Shown here piece after piece: positions 37,149 through 49,218 of a stretch of 64,000 nt of DNA (positions are counted from its first letter, which is position 1; the number at the start of each line of letters is the position of its first letter). The stretch comes from Priapulus caudatus. Its lineage: Eukaryota; Priapulida; Priapulimorpha; Priapulimorphida; Priapulidae. The notes under the pieces were generated by a model. It was not told the DNA's origin. It saw nothing but the letters and a program-made list of their open reading frames with translations, and ran no database searches. The stretch spans positions 215,462 through 279,461 of the forward strand of contig NW_014577110.1 of the NCBI RefSeq assembly GCF_000485595.1, written 5' to 3'. The translations under genes were made by a program, and so were the position numbers.

Positions 37149-39489
37149 TACTTTCTCCACTAAATCCATGAGCAGCACGGAAATCAGCACGATCGTGAAG
37201 ATGGCACTGTACTCGGCATCATCACACGAGAGTCATTTAGGTCTAGCATATTTCAAATATCACTGCATTCCATGAACAGCTCGCCCTCTGCTCATCATGC
37301 TATGCCATATTGTCATGCTTGAGTATGCGTAGATGGCGGCCACACTTTAGTAGGATGACAACGGCACCTTATTAATTTGGTACTGCATTCGTTTACTTTA
37401 TATATGTTTGTTATACAATAATTAATTTATTTCTACATCGTGTAATTCATTATCATAAGCCATCCATATATCGCAATTTCATTTTAGTGTTGCACCAATG
37501 TAATAATATCCTGATGATTGATAGGGAGATGCGTTCCTGTTAGTTTCTGTCTCTTTGTGTGTTCACATATCATTTGAATGCAATTTACGGTTTTGTAAAA
37601 TAATTTTATTCAACATTTCTTCTCTTTGCTGAAAACGTATCACGTAAACACATCACATCTCATCGACGTTGCATGCGCGAATGTTATTGAACGTGATCTT
37701 AACCCTACGGCGTTTATACAGCAATCACAGACACAGGGACCTCAGCTCAGCGCCGAATGCCGTCTTCATCCACTGAGCGCCAGGTAGTGCCAGGTATAGT
37801 CCAACGGCACCTTGGAATTTACCTTGCAAAGAGTTAGCAAGATTGGTTAGACGTTCGTCGTAGAAAGCTACATGCATGATCTAGCGAAAGTTGTGCTAGC
37901 GATAGTGAGAAGCCACTCTAACATTAGTGAATGCAATGGAATGCAGTCGTTATAACTAATCGTTAATAAGCTGTTTTGTGCGAGTAAATGACGGGGGTAT
38001 AATTAGTGCTGTTATTGATTTTGCTTTTGTTGCTACATCGCGAGAAGATTACCATAGAAATAATTATACATGGCCAGAATTAACTATTAACACGCTGCTA
38101 TCTGCAATGTGATTACTATACTAACTTATTCATGCAATTCGAGGTATTAACTTAACAATATGTGGTGTCCTATTTGCATGGACCATGCCTAGTATCAGCA
38201 AAGACAATGTTCACGCTTACTACTAGCAATTTATAAATGTTTACGACATATGTTTACGCTAATGTCGCACAATGTCACTGGTGCCATATAGTCAATATTA
38301 CGCACTACCTGTAATGGCTGTTATGTCATTCCGATTAAACTAGTATAGATTTATCCTCTAACAATATACCATAACCTTTCCAGAACACTTTTACTTTTGT
38401 CAGAAATGTGTGTAAATATTTAATGTGGGTATCTAGTAATTGTACCCGTCCTTCTGCATGACAGCAACTGATGTTGCATCGCTCACGATGTCACAATATA
38501 GGCCTATTCGCTGCATACATTGTATAAGCATGCTACAATAAATATTTAATACTCGTCTATGAGCATACAAAGTCTCCTTCTGTGAAAACAATCTTTAGTA
38601 TTCTCATACTTTGTCTATCAGTCGTATTGTTTCACATGATATCTAATACAAGAAATGTCTTGTAGTGAAGATTTTCTATTACGATTGCAGTAAACTTTTG
38701 GTTTTGTAATTTATCAAGAATTCCAGCAATTGTGAGCAAGACTGACATTCGCGGCTGGATAGAGGTGGAACGTCTCCGTACTACAGCAATCGCGAACGCC
38801 CGTTTAGACACGTTGTTGTCTGCTGCGCCTGCGTCACGCGTCCACCGACCCGCTAACAGTTCCCAACGCCTTGTTGCTATTTACAGAGGCAGTCGCTACG
38901 GAATGTCCAGCCGGCTACTTCCAATGTCTAACGGTGGATCAGGAGTGCATACCCGAGAAATGGTGGAGGGACGGCCAGTGGGACTGTTCCGACGGGAGTG
39001 ACGAGGGTCAGTCGCGTTTACCTTCAAACATACCGAGAGAGCGCGTGTTTGGATACTAAACCTTAGCGCATTGTTCTTCCCCCTTCTATAAAATAGTAGT
39101 CGTAAATCGATTGTATGTGGCGTAGGCCCTATCGTAATTTCACCACAGCTTAAGCAGAAGGTGGTTCGGGGGTCAATATACCACTGCCACCAGCATTACG
39201 GCCTCGTACTGAACTACGGCGTAGGAACTCAACGAGATGGTGTATGATTTGGTATATAAAACCAAATAAAATATTTATGGGGATGAAAATCGATGGGTAT
39301 ACCCTCCACGTGTGTTAACCCCTTGATTACAGGTTGTCCGCGGTGGTGGTTCGAGTGCAACGATGGTCAGTGTGTCTACGAGCCGGAGAACCCCAGCGCG
39401 CGACCTAGCATCTACATGAACTGCGTGAGAGAATGCGATGACTACAGCGATGAAGGTTATTGCATGCACGTGCATATTATATTATATTA

Positions 39490-39545
<56 letters not shown>

Positions 39546-42500
39546 CTTCGTAATATTGCGGCCATCTTGTCGCATTCGTTGGATAATGATCGTAATTTAT
39601 ATATTCGCTATATTAATAGCTATATTATTCGCCAATGCTACAGTATATTAGCTAGCACGATACGCTGAAACCACGGTTAAATTCAATGCACGCAAGTACG
39701 TGCATGAGTGTCTGTGTGTGTGTGTGTGTGTCTATGTGTAAGTGTGCGTGCGTGCGAGTTTATGTGCGCGTGCGTACGTACGTACGCGCACGTGCGTACA
39801 GCTTGGATTCCAGAGCAAATATAATTTCAGGCGGTAAGGAGGCATTTGAAGAGAGCTGCAGGCATCGAATGCCAACGGGAGACTCAAGGAGAACTGTTAC
39901 TACAGCAGGTGCATGATTACGTAGCGTCCACGCGCTTACTTACCGCATAAATACTTCAACATGTTCTGTAGATATAACTACGATTATATTCCTTACATAA
40001 ATTTCAAATCCATTTTGTATCATCACTAGTGGACACGCGAGAGCTTCTCATATATCGAATAGTGATATCCATGGCACATGCATATTCAACGTGCACGTAT
40101 GAAACATGCTCAAATATAATATACATGCTTTTGGACGCATTCGCCATAGAGAGGAACTGTGTACAGCGCGTATGCGCAGAGACAGACATCAATACTCGTT
40201 GAAGTTATGCGAGAAGCCCGTATGTCCGCAGGCGACAGAACAACAAGCTCGCAACGATATAGGCTGAACGAAACACGCATGTCGACCATGCTAGACACCA
40301 TGCTAGACACAGCTGTCTGCAGAAAGAAATTAGATATAACAGTAATGAAAATGCTGTACAGAATAGCGCTAACATATAAGATGATAAAGGGCACGATGGC
40401 AACGTGGAAATAAATTGTGTTCGCGATGCACGTTGCAAGTATTGGTGACGCTGATGGCTCCTGTTTCTTGTAGCTCATATCTGTTCAGAGACGGAGTTCA
40501 TATGTCGCAATGGAAAATGCATAGACAGGTCCTTCTACCACGATGGTATAGATGACTGCGATGACCGATATGACGAACGTAAGTGTAATGCACGGCGCCT
40601 TGCTTCTAGATCTCACTTGGATTTTAATCTCTCGATCACGCTGCGATTCGTATGAGAGAAGCTCATCATGGTCTGTCTGACGTCACTCGTATCCTGATTA
40701 TCTCAAAGCGCCGCTGCAGATATTAGATTTTATACGTAATTCTGGCATATGCGTCACTTTTATAGAGTGTTCGAGATGGGAGTACAGGTGTCCAAGCGGA
40801 CACTGCATCAACGCAACAGTCTACTTGTCGGTGGGATGCACGGAAGACAAGCAAGGGAACACAGACACGGGTGAAGGCTCATCTGCGGGTACCAGGCCAT
40901 TCTTAAACACAAATACTCTAGCATATGCGGCCACAACAGAAAAGGGTAGTGGCGGCAACGTAAGGCCTGACAATTCACGCACCGACTCACCAGGAAGTGC
41001 CAACGCCAGTCAATCGAACAAAGGAGACACAGGGCGTCAGGGCGGAGACGCTGCTACCAAACCCCGTAGTGGTAACGGCAATGAAGATGAATCACCAGGA
41101 AGCAGAGGATCTAGCCAACCTGGCAGCGCTACACTCAGTAGTAAGCCAGATGCCAGTGATGGTAATAGGGATGGCCAACAGCACAGCGACAGTAATGCAG
41201 ACCGTACTGGCAATGATGGTACTGACAGAAGTGACACAACTAAAGAAGGAAACTCTACTGTTACTCGGGCTGGTGACAATGGGACTAGCCGACCAGACAG
41301 AACTGGCACGGGTTCCAGAAATGGTGGCAGTGGAGCTACAGATCAGTCCCCGGGCAGCGGTGGTAATAATATTAGCACTAGACAGCCAGGTAGCAATACT
41401 ACTAGCCGGTCAGACAACAGCAGTTTCCCTAGACAGCCAGGTGGTAGCGAGATTGACGCCTCAGGTAAGGGGGATATTGATAACCCAGACGATCGTAGAA
41501 CCGACAAAACAGGTAACAATATTTCTAGTCAGCCAGATGCCAGTGATAATGGCCAAGCAGGGACCGATGACACAAGCACTAAGCAGTCAGGCGATGCTGG
41601 CGGTGGTGAGTCAGGTCATGGCGAGGGTGATAAAGGTAAATTAGCCAACAACGGTACAAGTACAGAACAGCCACTAAGCAGTGCGGAGGGTAAATTCATC
41701 AATAATGGTGATGCTGATAATCAAGGCAGTGGTAACACTAACGATGGTGATAGTAATAATCAAGGCAGTGGTAACACTAACGAGGGTGATAGTAATAATC
41801 AAGGCAGTGGTAACACTAACGATGGNNNNNNNNNNNNNNNNNNNNNNNNNNNNNNNNNNNNNNNNNNNNNNNNNNNNNNNNNNNNNNNNNNNNNNNNNNN
41901 NNNNNNNNNNNNNNNNNNNNNNNNNNNNNNNNNNNNNNNNNNNNNNNNNNNNNNNNNNNNNNNNNNNNNNNNNNNNNNNNNNNNNNNNNNNNNNNNNNNN
42001 NNNNNNNNNNNNNNNNNNNNNNNNNNNNNNNNNNNNNNNNNNNNNNNNNNNNNNNNNNNNNNNNNNNNNNNNNNNNNNNNNNNNNNNNNNNNNNNNNNNN
42101 NNNNNNNNNNNNNNNNNNNNNNNNNNNNNNNNNNNNNNNNNNNNNNNNNNNNNNNNNNNNNNNNNNNNNNNNNNNNNNNNNNNNNNNNNNNNNNNNNNNN
42201 NNNNNNNNNNNNNNNNNNNNNNNNNNNNNNNNNNNNNNNNNNNNNNNNNNNNNNNNNNNNNNNNNNNNNNNNNNNNNNNNNNNNNNNNNNNNNNNNNNNN
42301 NNNNNNNNNNNNNNNNNNNNNNNNNNNNNNNNNNNNNNNNNNNNNNNNNNNNNNNNNNNNNNNNNNNNNNNNNNNNNNNNNNNNNNNNNNNNNNNNNNNN
42401 NNNNNNNNNNNNNNNNNNNNNNNNNNNNNNNNNNNNNNNNNNNNNNNNNNNNNNNNNNNNNNNNNNNNNNNNNNNNNNNNNNNNNNNNNNNNNNNNNNNN

Positions 42501-45500
42501 NNNNNNNNNNNNNNNNNNNNNNNNNNNNNNNNNNNNNNNNNNNNNNNNNNNNNNNNNNNNNNNNNNNNNNNNNNNNNNNNNNNNNNNNNNNNNNNNNNNN
42601 NNNNNNNNNNNNNNNNNNNNNNNNNNNNNNNNNNNNNNNNNNNNNNNNNNNNNNNNNNNNNNNNNNNNNNNNNNNNNNNNNNNNNNNNNNNNNNNNNNNN
42701 NNNNNNNNNNNNNNNNNNNNNNNNNGCCATCGTTAGTGTTACCACTGCCTTGATTATTACTATCACCCTCGTTAGTGTTACCACTGCCTTGATTATTAGT
42801 AACCACCATCGTTAGTGTTACCACTGCTTTGATTATCAGTACCACCATCGTTTGGTGTTACACTGCCTTGATTATCAGTACTGCCAGGGTGATACTGATA
42901 ATCAAGGCAGTGGTAACACTAACGATGGTGATACTGATAATCAAGGCAGTGGTAACACTAACGATGGTGGTACTAGACAGCCAGGCAGTGGTAACACTAA
43001 CGATGGTGGTACCAGGCAGCCCGGGGGTGGTAACACTAATAGTACTGACAGTAGTTATCCAACCAACGGTAACATTAATCATGGTGGTGCAGATCAACCA
43101 GTTGTCGGTGGAACAGCAACGACGGGAGTCGGCAGTTCTAATCTACCCGGCAGTGATCTGGATCAAAAAGGCAGCAATAATGCAGGGACAGGCAGTGGTC
43201 AATCAGGCAGTGGAGTTACTGGTCAGCCAGGCAGTGACAAGAACAAACAGTCAGGCAGTGAAAGTAAGGATCAGTCAGCCAATAATAGCAGTGAAGGAAC
43301 AGGCAGTGGAGGCACTGGTCAATCTGGCAGTACTAGCACTGGACAACCAGGAACTGACAGTACTGGTCAGCAGCTAGGAAGTAATAACAGTGGGCAGTCG
43401 GGGAATGGCAGTACGCAACTACCAGGCAGTGACGGGATAGGACAGAAAGCAAGCAGTAATGAGAGCCAGCAAGTCAGTAGAATCCCCGGCAATGCCACAG
43501 CAACTGATGCTAGTGGAACTGGCACAAACACCAGTGGGCAAGGCAATGATACCACCGGACAAGCCGGCAACGGTCGCACTGACGTCGGAAGCACTAACCA
43601 GCCTGGCAGTAGTGGTACTGATCAAGTTGACAAGAGTGCCACTGCTCAGTCAGGTGTTGGCGGTGGTAATCAGGCTAGCAAAGGGCCTGCCGCTAATAGC
43701 ACCGGCCAGCCAAACAACACCACCAGTACTCAGCCGGGCAACATTGCTTCTACCAAGACTAATAACGGCGGGACCGGCCAGCAAAGCAACGTTGCGACAA
43801 CAATTGTCGGTTCACACATCCCTCCTGCTATAGAATGTGAAGGAATAGATTTTGATGAGCTGCCTAGCCATCACGCAAAGTCATGCAAACCCGGCCACCC
43901 GGGAGGATGTGGATGGGGCACGGGGATGGTGTGTCAGGCAGTGTCACCTTGGAAGCACGAATGTCGCTGCCCGGCTGGACATTGGCTATCGAAGACCAGC
44001 GAGAAGAAATGTGAAAGTACGTATAACGTTTACGAGGCGAGTTAGCTTCTACCAGTTATAGGACATCACTATATTATAAATAGAATAATGGCGATACCTA
44101 TCTATGGTGCATCATTCATGTCACGTATTATTTTTCGTGCTTAAACTAAATAAAACACGTCTGTAAAACTTCTAAACTAATAGTAATAAGATTGCACAAC
44201 TATTCCGTTAAATTGCTCTTGGAAGTTTAGAATGGTACATGCATGTGTGAGTTAACGTACGTACTCTTCGTTGCTTTCGTGATCGTCAGGAAGCGTTCTG
44301 TTCCGAGTTCAGTTCAGGATGCTACAACTCTGCAATAAAGATTTGGAGTACGTGCCCAACATGGATGACCCTGAGAGTGAAGACTTTAAGAACGTTCAGA
44401 AATTAACCATGTTCGGGGTAATGATGCAGATGACACCGGCATATTTATACAAACGCGAAGATTATGAATGTGGTATTTTATTTCTTCTGATAGTGATTAC
44501 AGTTTAATGAATAGCGTTTTCATGGCTTCATAACATTCCTAAACAATTTAAAATGTTATGAAGAAAATGTTCATGCGCTGTAACAATGCGAGAATCATGA
44601 TAATGCAAGACTGCCTATATGATCCGCAATTTTTATTATTTATTAAATAGTGCGCGTGAAAATGCGCATTTAGAAATTGAAAAATGAAATCACATATTCC
44701 AGAATGCTCATCCACTAAGGCTAGATAACTATAATTCATACCCTAGAATCCTAGATGATCTTCGTTCTTGCAGATGACAACTTTGATGGATCTCACTCCA
44801 ACTCTACAAGACAAACTTTTAGGAGGATCGGTTGATAGATTTCTGCCTGGGAGTATCGTAGTACGGGGCATGGTCAGCTTTCGCACACATACTATTCAAC
44901 GCCAAAGCAGACGACGCCGTCAAACGTCAGGTAGCGTTACTGCCAACGACATCCAACAGCAGGTAACCGAGGCTCTACAACAGACGGGCGGGTTGCTTGG
45001 GGAGAGTCGCCTCAGTGTGGACGAAGGCGGCATCGTTGTACTCGGTAACTATATACTATTTCCTCGGTTGTGGAACTACTATTTCCGAAAAAATATTAGG
45101 CCTAGTTAATACGTTAGGTCTTGTTGCCTACGTTGATATGATATTTAGTGAGACCCTGGATAGATAGAACCGCTAGATTGCACCGTATGTTGCGTGATAC
45201 CGACAGTATGATTGCTATTGCTCACCGCTCTACGCAATGAAAGGTAATTGAAGGTCCACTTACTGTTCATGCAGCACGAGCGATAGGTTGAATTGCGTGA
45301 TCACCTTTAATACATTTACTTTACCTTACATCAACTTGGCGCTTTATCACTTGCAGCCATCAATCCATGCACCAGCAGCGACTTCAATGATTGTCACGAG
45401 GACGCAACGTGTCAATACATGAGCAACTCCCAGTACACGTGTGCCTGTCATTTTGGCTTCATCGATACATCACCTGATCGGAACTACCCTGGTCGGAACT

Positions 45501-46178
45501 GCAGTTTAGGTAAGACCATTGAATTTACGGTCTCCGGAAATATGTAGATCCGCAATATATTGCTTTACTGGATTTGACGTACACTTAACGTTCACAGGTA
45601 TAAACCAACAGGTAAAACCGATTACAAAAAGAAGGACATCGTTCTTTATAATGTTCATGCTATAAATAATCTATAATAGCAGGTGATACGTTAAAAAATA
45701 TTCCACCCATAAAGTGATGACCTCTGTTACATTTTGAAACAGCGATTGCGACGACCAGACAAATCGTAAGCAGCACTGTGGGTTACCAAACAAGTTCCGC
45801 TAATATTTCTGGACCGGTTATTAGCACAAATTCAGGAATTACACCTAAAGTCGAGGAATCTTTAAGGTAACCCAACAGCCAATAACTACTGCTCGATGAT
45901 TGAACCATTGTAGCTAACCATATTATAGTAACTGTAAATGATAACTTTTGAAATATGATGTGATAGTCATTTATGTCTATGATGATGAATTTTTTTCTAG
46001 GTTTAACTGCAGCGGAATGATATTAGCAGGAAGTTGTGTGTCAACGGGAATAGGTAAGTATTAATTCATCAATACTGTATAATGCATATTAAGTTGTAGT
46101 GAATCTAGGTACGATAGATAGCTAAGCATAATAATTATATTGTATCGTAGTGGTCTTTATATTATAGATATATCTATA

Positions 46179-46259
<81 letters not shown>

Positions 46260-47794
46260 CGATATACATATACGTGCGCACGCGCACACAAGTGAAGATA
46301 GATAAAGATGAATATCGTATGTTTTCATATAATTCCAGGATAACTTTGCCATGAGTTTTTAATACATATTCGCAATTTTCTTACAGGTTCGACCATCATT
46401 GTCATCTTAGTTCTCCTAATACTCATTCTGCTGCTACTCATAATATTCCTGATCTACTGGTACCGCAAACGTAGGAGGTAAGAAAGCTGTCATAAACGCA
46501 TAAACGTGAAAAAACAGAATGAGCCAAATGCTTAAATAGAGTAATTAAACTTTACTTAAAATTACGTGAAATCGAAATATTGTTTCATCCAGATTTTTCC
46601 ATTCTTCACAATCACCAGCCGCGTCTGCTTCTACAATTCGCGCCTGTTCCCATTCACAGGAACTATCCCGTGCAGACTATCCAGCAGCAAGACGCGTGGA
46701 CAGAAGCCGAAGATGACGACTACAAGCGTGTGACCAAGTCGCAACAGCGCATCCTACTACAGGGTCGGTCCAGCGGCTCTAGCGGCGACTCTCTCATCCG
46801 GGAGGAGGTCCTGCAGAACGAGTCTCCGCTACCGAACAGCCTCGTCAGTCCGCGCGAGGTCGCCACCAGCTCGAAGCAGATCCAGGCGTTCAGCTCGATC
46901 GACTTGCGCAGCGAGATGCGCGACGCGAGCGACCAGACGTACGCGCACCCGGTGATGGACAGCGGAGACCAGACGGACGCGAAGCAGGTGAGAGACAGCG
47001 AGGACCAGACGTCGCAGGTGCGTCTCGTCAAGGAGAGCGGCGACCAGACGGAGGGAAAGCCGGACGTCGTCGAGACGAAGGACAGCGCCGACCAGACGAG
47101 TCGACCCGCGTCGGCAGTCGCGCCGTCGCAGGAGACGCTCGCGAATCGCGACGAGGTCGACGTCTGCGTCGCCGAGGTTGCCGCCGCGAAGCTGCAGGGG
47201 TCGCTGGAGAAGACGAGCAGCCTCGTGACGAAGAGCGACGTTCAGCTGGACGTCGACAGCGACGAGAAGAAGAAACCTGCGGCGGGAGCAGCGGCCGACG
47301 ACAGCGACAACGAGTTCGCGTTAACGCCGCGCGAGGCGCAGCGCCACAGTCACAAGCGCAGGAAGCCGAAGCCGAAGGGCATTCCGCTGAAGCACGCCTG
47401 GGGCGACGCGACGGACGAGAGCGAGTACTCGCCGTCGCCGCCTGACGACGGCAAGCCGCAGCATCACAGTCGCAAGCTTCTAGATCCGCGCGGCGCGAGC
47501 AGCATATCAGACGAGAGCATTAACAAAAGTCGCCACCAGACGGCGAAAAAGTTCTCGCGCTACGCGGGGACGTCGCCTCGGTCGCGACGTCGCGCGGAGA
47601 GTGCCTTCAGTCAGGACAACTACCAGCAGATCATGGAGGCATATCAACCGACGGAGGTGCGCACCAACTCGGCGGCCACTGCCAGCTACAAGCCCCAGAT
47701 GATCCATCCGACTTCGCAGCGAATGGTGAAACTGTGGGAGAACAACATGTGGTGGAAATTCAAGTTCAAAGACGACAAGTCGCCCAACAACTAA
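24041..47794 (+). CDS. LDLa-mucin-SEA-EGF single-pass membrane protein
   Basis: Probable cell-surface receptor or membrane mucin; I know no exact homologue. Exons: 24041-24101 (signal peptide [20 protein letters not shown]), 38887-39006, 39333-39455, 39831-39908 (weak), 40474-40578 (each symmetric phase 1), 40766-44016 (with N gap), 44290-44417, 44774-45044, 45357-45509, 45743-45866, 46001-46053, 46387-46477 and 46660-47794 (stop). Order: degenerate LDLa modules (DCSDGSDE best kept), a Ser/Gly/Asn/Thr-rich stretch of over 800 residues with 13-residue repeats, a Cys-rich block, a SEA domain with GSIVV cleavage motif, RRRR, an EGF-like domain ([17 protein letters not shown]), a membrane segment ([20 protein letters not shown]) then YWYRKRRR, and an acidic tail of about 380 residues with repeated DQT motifs. 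Joining the signal exon across 14.8 kb rests on matching phase and needs RNA support. Confidence 0.78.
24676..25094 (+). mobile_element. Candidate solo LTR
   Basis: A 419-bp segment starting TGTATT and ending AATACA (inverted termini), flanked by AGTAT (24671-24675) and AGCAT (25095-25099), a 5-bp duplication with one mismatch. TATAAATAG at 24812-24820 is a good internal promoter, followed by a purine-rich leader and repeats of GATTCCGGAGCGGAG type. No gag or pol sequence adjoins it, so it is most simply a solo LTR of a retrotransposon. Confidence 0.5.
25800..25862. repeat. CA microsatellite
   Basis: About 60 bp of uninterrupted CA, bordered on both sides by CACG-rich sequence. The open frames across it on both strands are repeat artefacts. 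Confidence 0.95.
27361..27424. repeat. CA microsatellite
   Basis: About 60 bp of CA joined on the left to a G-run repeat (27233-27350). Confidence 0.95.
28165..28235. repeat. Interrupted CA microsatellite
   Basis: CA tract with two interruptions, preceded by GAAGAAGAAAGAAGAAG, a tail like the 3' end of some non-LTR retroelements. Confidence 0.85.
28498..28640 (+). repeat. Tandem repeat with AAAATGCGCAATGTTG unit
   Basis: A 44-45-bp unit (ATCAAAATGCGCAATGTTGC, then GAAATTAAAGTACGCAATG) occurs twice, preceded by a partial copy and by TTGACG repeats. Confidence 0.8.
29618..30030. mobile_element. Fold-back element with about 70-bp terminal inverted repeats
   Basis: Left arm 29618-29689 (with AGTAACTATAGCCCGCGTAC, then GGTTGCCGCTGGGCTGTAGG) and right arm 29961-30030 (reverse complement with roughly eight differences) bound a 270-bp interior. 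The interior holds a second small palindrome (GCGGGAACTAGTTCCCGC). No ORF; a non-autonomous DNA transposon is likely. Confidence 0.75.
30082..30208 (+). repeat. 19-bp tandem repeat, seven copies
   Basis: CTGAAGTTGTAATCTTCAT is repeated with a constant 19-bp period from 30082, with C/T variants in a few copies. CTGAAG...CTTCAT makes each unit partly self-complementary. Confidence 0.9.
30784..30814 (+). repeat. 31-bp dispersed repeat, copy 2
   Basis: Identical to 4841-4871, in the same orientation. Confidence 0.6.
32654..33060 (+). mobile_element. LTR-like stretch
   Basis: Contains a TATA-like TTTATAAGG near 32868, a GC-rich leader and a CCAATAAACG polyadenylation-type hexamer near 33021, spaced as in an LTR. 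Boundaries and target duplication could not be fixed, so this is only a possibility. Confidence 0.25.
34264..34445. repeat. G/C-run dispersed repeat with CGTAGC ends
   Basis: Starts GCGTAGCCAGGGGGGG, passes through a paired G-run and C-run, and ends CAGTAGCTACGGCACTG. The ends are weakly complementary. A related start (GCGTAGCTAACCC, then eleven G) is at 17404. Confidence 0.4.
34519..36010. repeat. Cluster of GT/AC low-complexity DNA
   Basis: Three GT-rich blocks (34519-34752, 35484-35520, 35720-36010) and an AC-rich block (34890-35060) lie within 1.5 kb. The interior 35215-35480 is non-repetitive. The many overlapping open frames on both strands are by-products of the dinucleotide composition. 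Confidence 0.85.
36676..37144 (+). repeat. 470-bp polypurine GA tract
   Basis: Almost pure GA/AGAG sequence on the plus strand, ending in about 60 bp of perfect GA. It can form triplex DNA in principle. The Arg/Glu and Ser/Leu frames across it are not genes. Confidence 0.95.
39491..39541. repeat. TA microsatellite after the second LDLa exon
   Basis: About 50 bp of TA starting about 36 bp after the donor of exon 39333-39455. Confidence 0.9.
41680..43035 (+). repeat. 39-bp coding tandem repeat with assembly gap
   Basis: The codons for [13 protein letters not shown]-type 13-residue units repeat at least three times before the gap and three to four times after it. The gap is 900 N (41826-42725). 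The first stretch after the gap, 42726-42890, is the reverse complement of the same repeat, and sense orientation resumes near 42893. True repeat number is unknown. Confidence 0.85.
46174..46256. repeat. TC and TA microsatellite in an intron
   Basis: About 66 bp of TC followed by about 18 bp of TA, between exons 46001-46053 and 46387-46477. Confidence 0.95.
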
Positions 47795-49176
47795 AGCTGG
47801 CATAACCCGAATAAGTTAGTGGCACCCCTATCAACATTGCATTTGCTGTTCATGTAGTGAACGGGCAGAGAGGGAGTGAAAACGAACGCATTGATTATTC
47901 GGGTTACAACTGGCACCACCTATAAAAGCATGAGCTCGATACATTTACGTCTGTGATAACCCTCTCTCGTTGAACCCCATGCGATCTACCGGTTACGGAT
48001 GCCTACGACAGAATATCGTGAATGAACGTGTTTTTAACAACGTCTTACGAAACCGGCAGATCTAGATTTTATTATGTTTTATTATTTGTACAGTTGCATC
48101 AAAGTTGGATATAGTATACGGATGACTGGCTATTCCCATTTTTTACTGAATGTAGTAATCGTTTGATTGTTCTATATAAGACCCATTATAAGATGTTCAA
48201 CAACAAAGGACCGCACTAAAAACCACAATACTGTAAGCAATATTTGTCATAGAATTAGTGTAAGCAATAAACTTCGAATAAAATTGAATTGCGTAGCTTA
48301 GTCAGGTCAGCCACAGCAAATATATATTAAAAAATTATTTTGTTATTAATAGTGTAAAAATTTTATTTTCGAACAGAAAATATTCGATGAGTTATTGTAC
48401 CTACTGCACATTGTTTTGTTATTTCAAAGACTGTTCAACTGTAAAATACGGTTTCATACACATCATACCATTTGTAAATAGATATATAAAGACAGGTACG
48501 CATGCACGCACGCGTGCGCACACACACACGCGCACGCACACACGCGCGCGCGCACACACACACATACGCGCGTGCACGCGTATATATCACCATGCATAAT
48601 GTGTGCAAAGGTAAAATAAAGCGTTAATAATAAAATTCTGCCCCAGCATTCATTAGTATACATTTTCCACCTTGAATTTTATTTACTGTTGATGTTATTC
48701 TAACATGTATTGTTAAACATATGTAATAAAATAAATGCATATATATGATATATAAACTTCTTTCTTGTTGTAATTCAAGACAAATTAATACCGAGCTCAA
48801 CATATTAATCACGAGTAGAGAGGTTTGATGGACCATTCTAAATTTTGTACAAAAATCAAGCAAACGTTTGGTTTACGCGATGTGTAAAAATAAGGAAATC
48901 CCGGGCACTGTATATAAATACATAAATAATTATATATGATATAATATAACTACCACCATTCACATTACATTTCATGTTTCACATTAATTCGTACCTTCGA
49001 ATTCTCAAATATACACCACAAGTGCTACCTATCTCGTGTCGAAAATAACAAAGGCCATAAGTATGATGCGTAGGCATATTAATTTCTCTTCAATTATGAT
49101 TACACCAGCTGACACCTTATTCACCTTGAGGATACTGATAGACACTACAGCTACAAATGTACAGTATAAATATCAT

Positions 49177-49218
<42 letters not shown>

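Larger units (their letters stand above)
24102..38886. other. 14.8-kb first intron of the mucin-like gene
   Basis: I recognise no further exon. It holds a candidate solo LTR (24676-25094), CA/GT microsatellites (25800-25862, 27361-27424, 28165-28235, 34519-34590, 35840-35910), tandem repeats (28498-28640, 30082-30208), a fold-back element (29618-30030), a second LTR-like stretch near 32654-33060 and a 470-bp GA tract (36676-37144). Symmetric phase-1 exons hidden here cannot be excluded. Confidence 0.55.

Noticed and set aside
36137-37275. Ser/Leu-rich and Arg/Glu-rich long open frames
   Set aside because: They are translations of the GA polypurine tract.
41681-42848. Long X-containing frames on both strands around the gap
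   Set aside because: Most of their length is N. Only the frame continuing from 40766 and resuming at 42894 agrees with flanking exons.
46580-46659. Tail exon of the mucin-like gene starting at 46580 or 46594
   Set aside because: The upstream donor at 46478 leaves phase 2. Only the acceptor at 46651-46659 (TTCACAG) gives the matching phase and a smooth R-R-R-N-Y-P junction.
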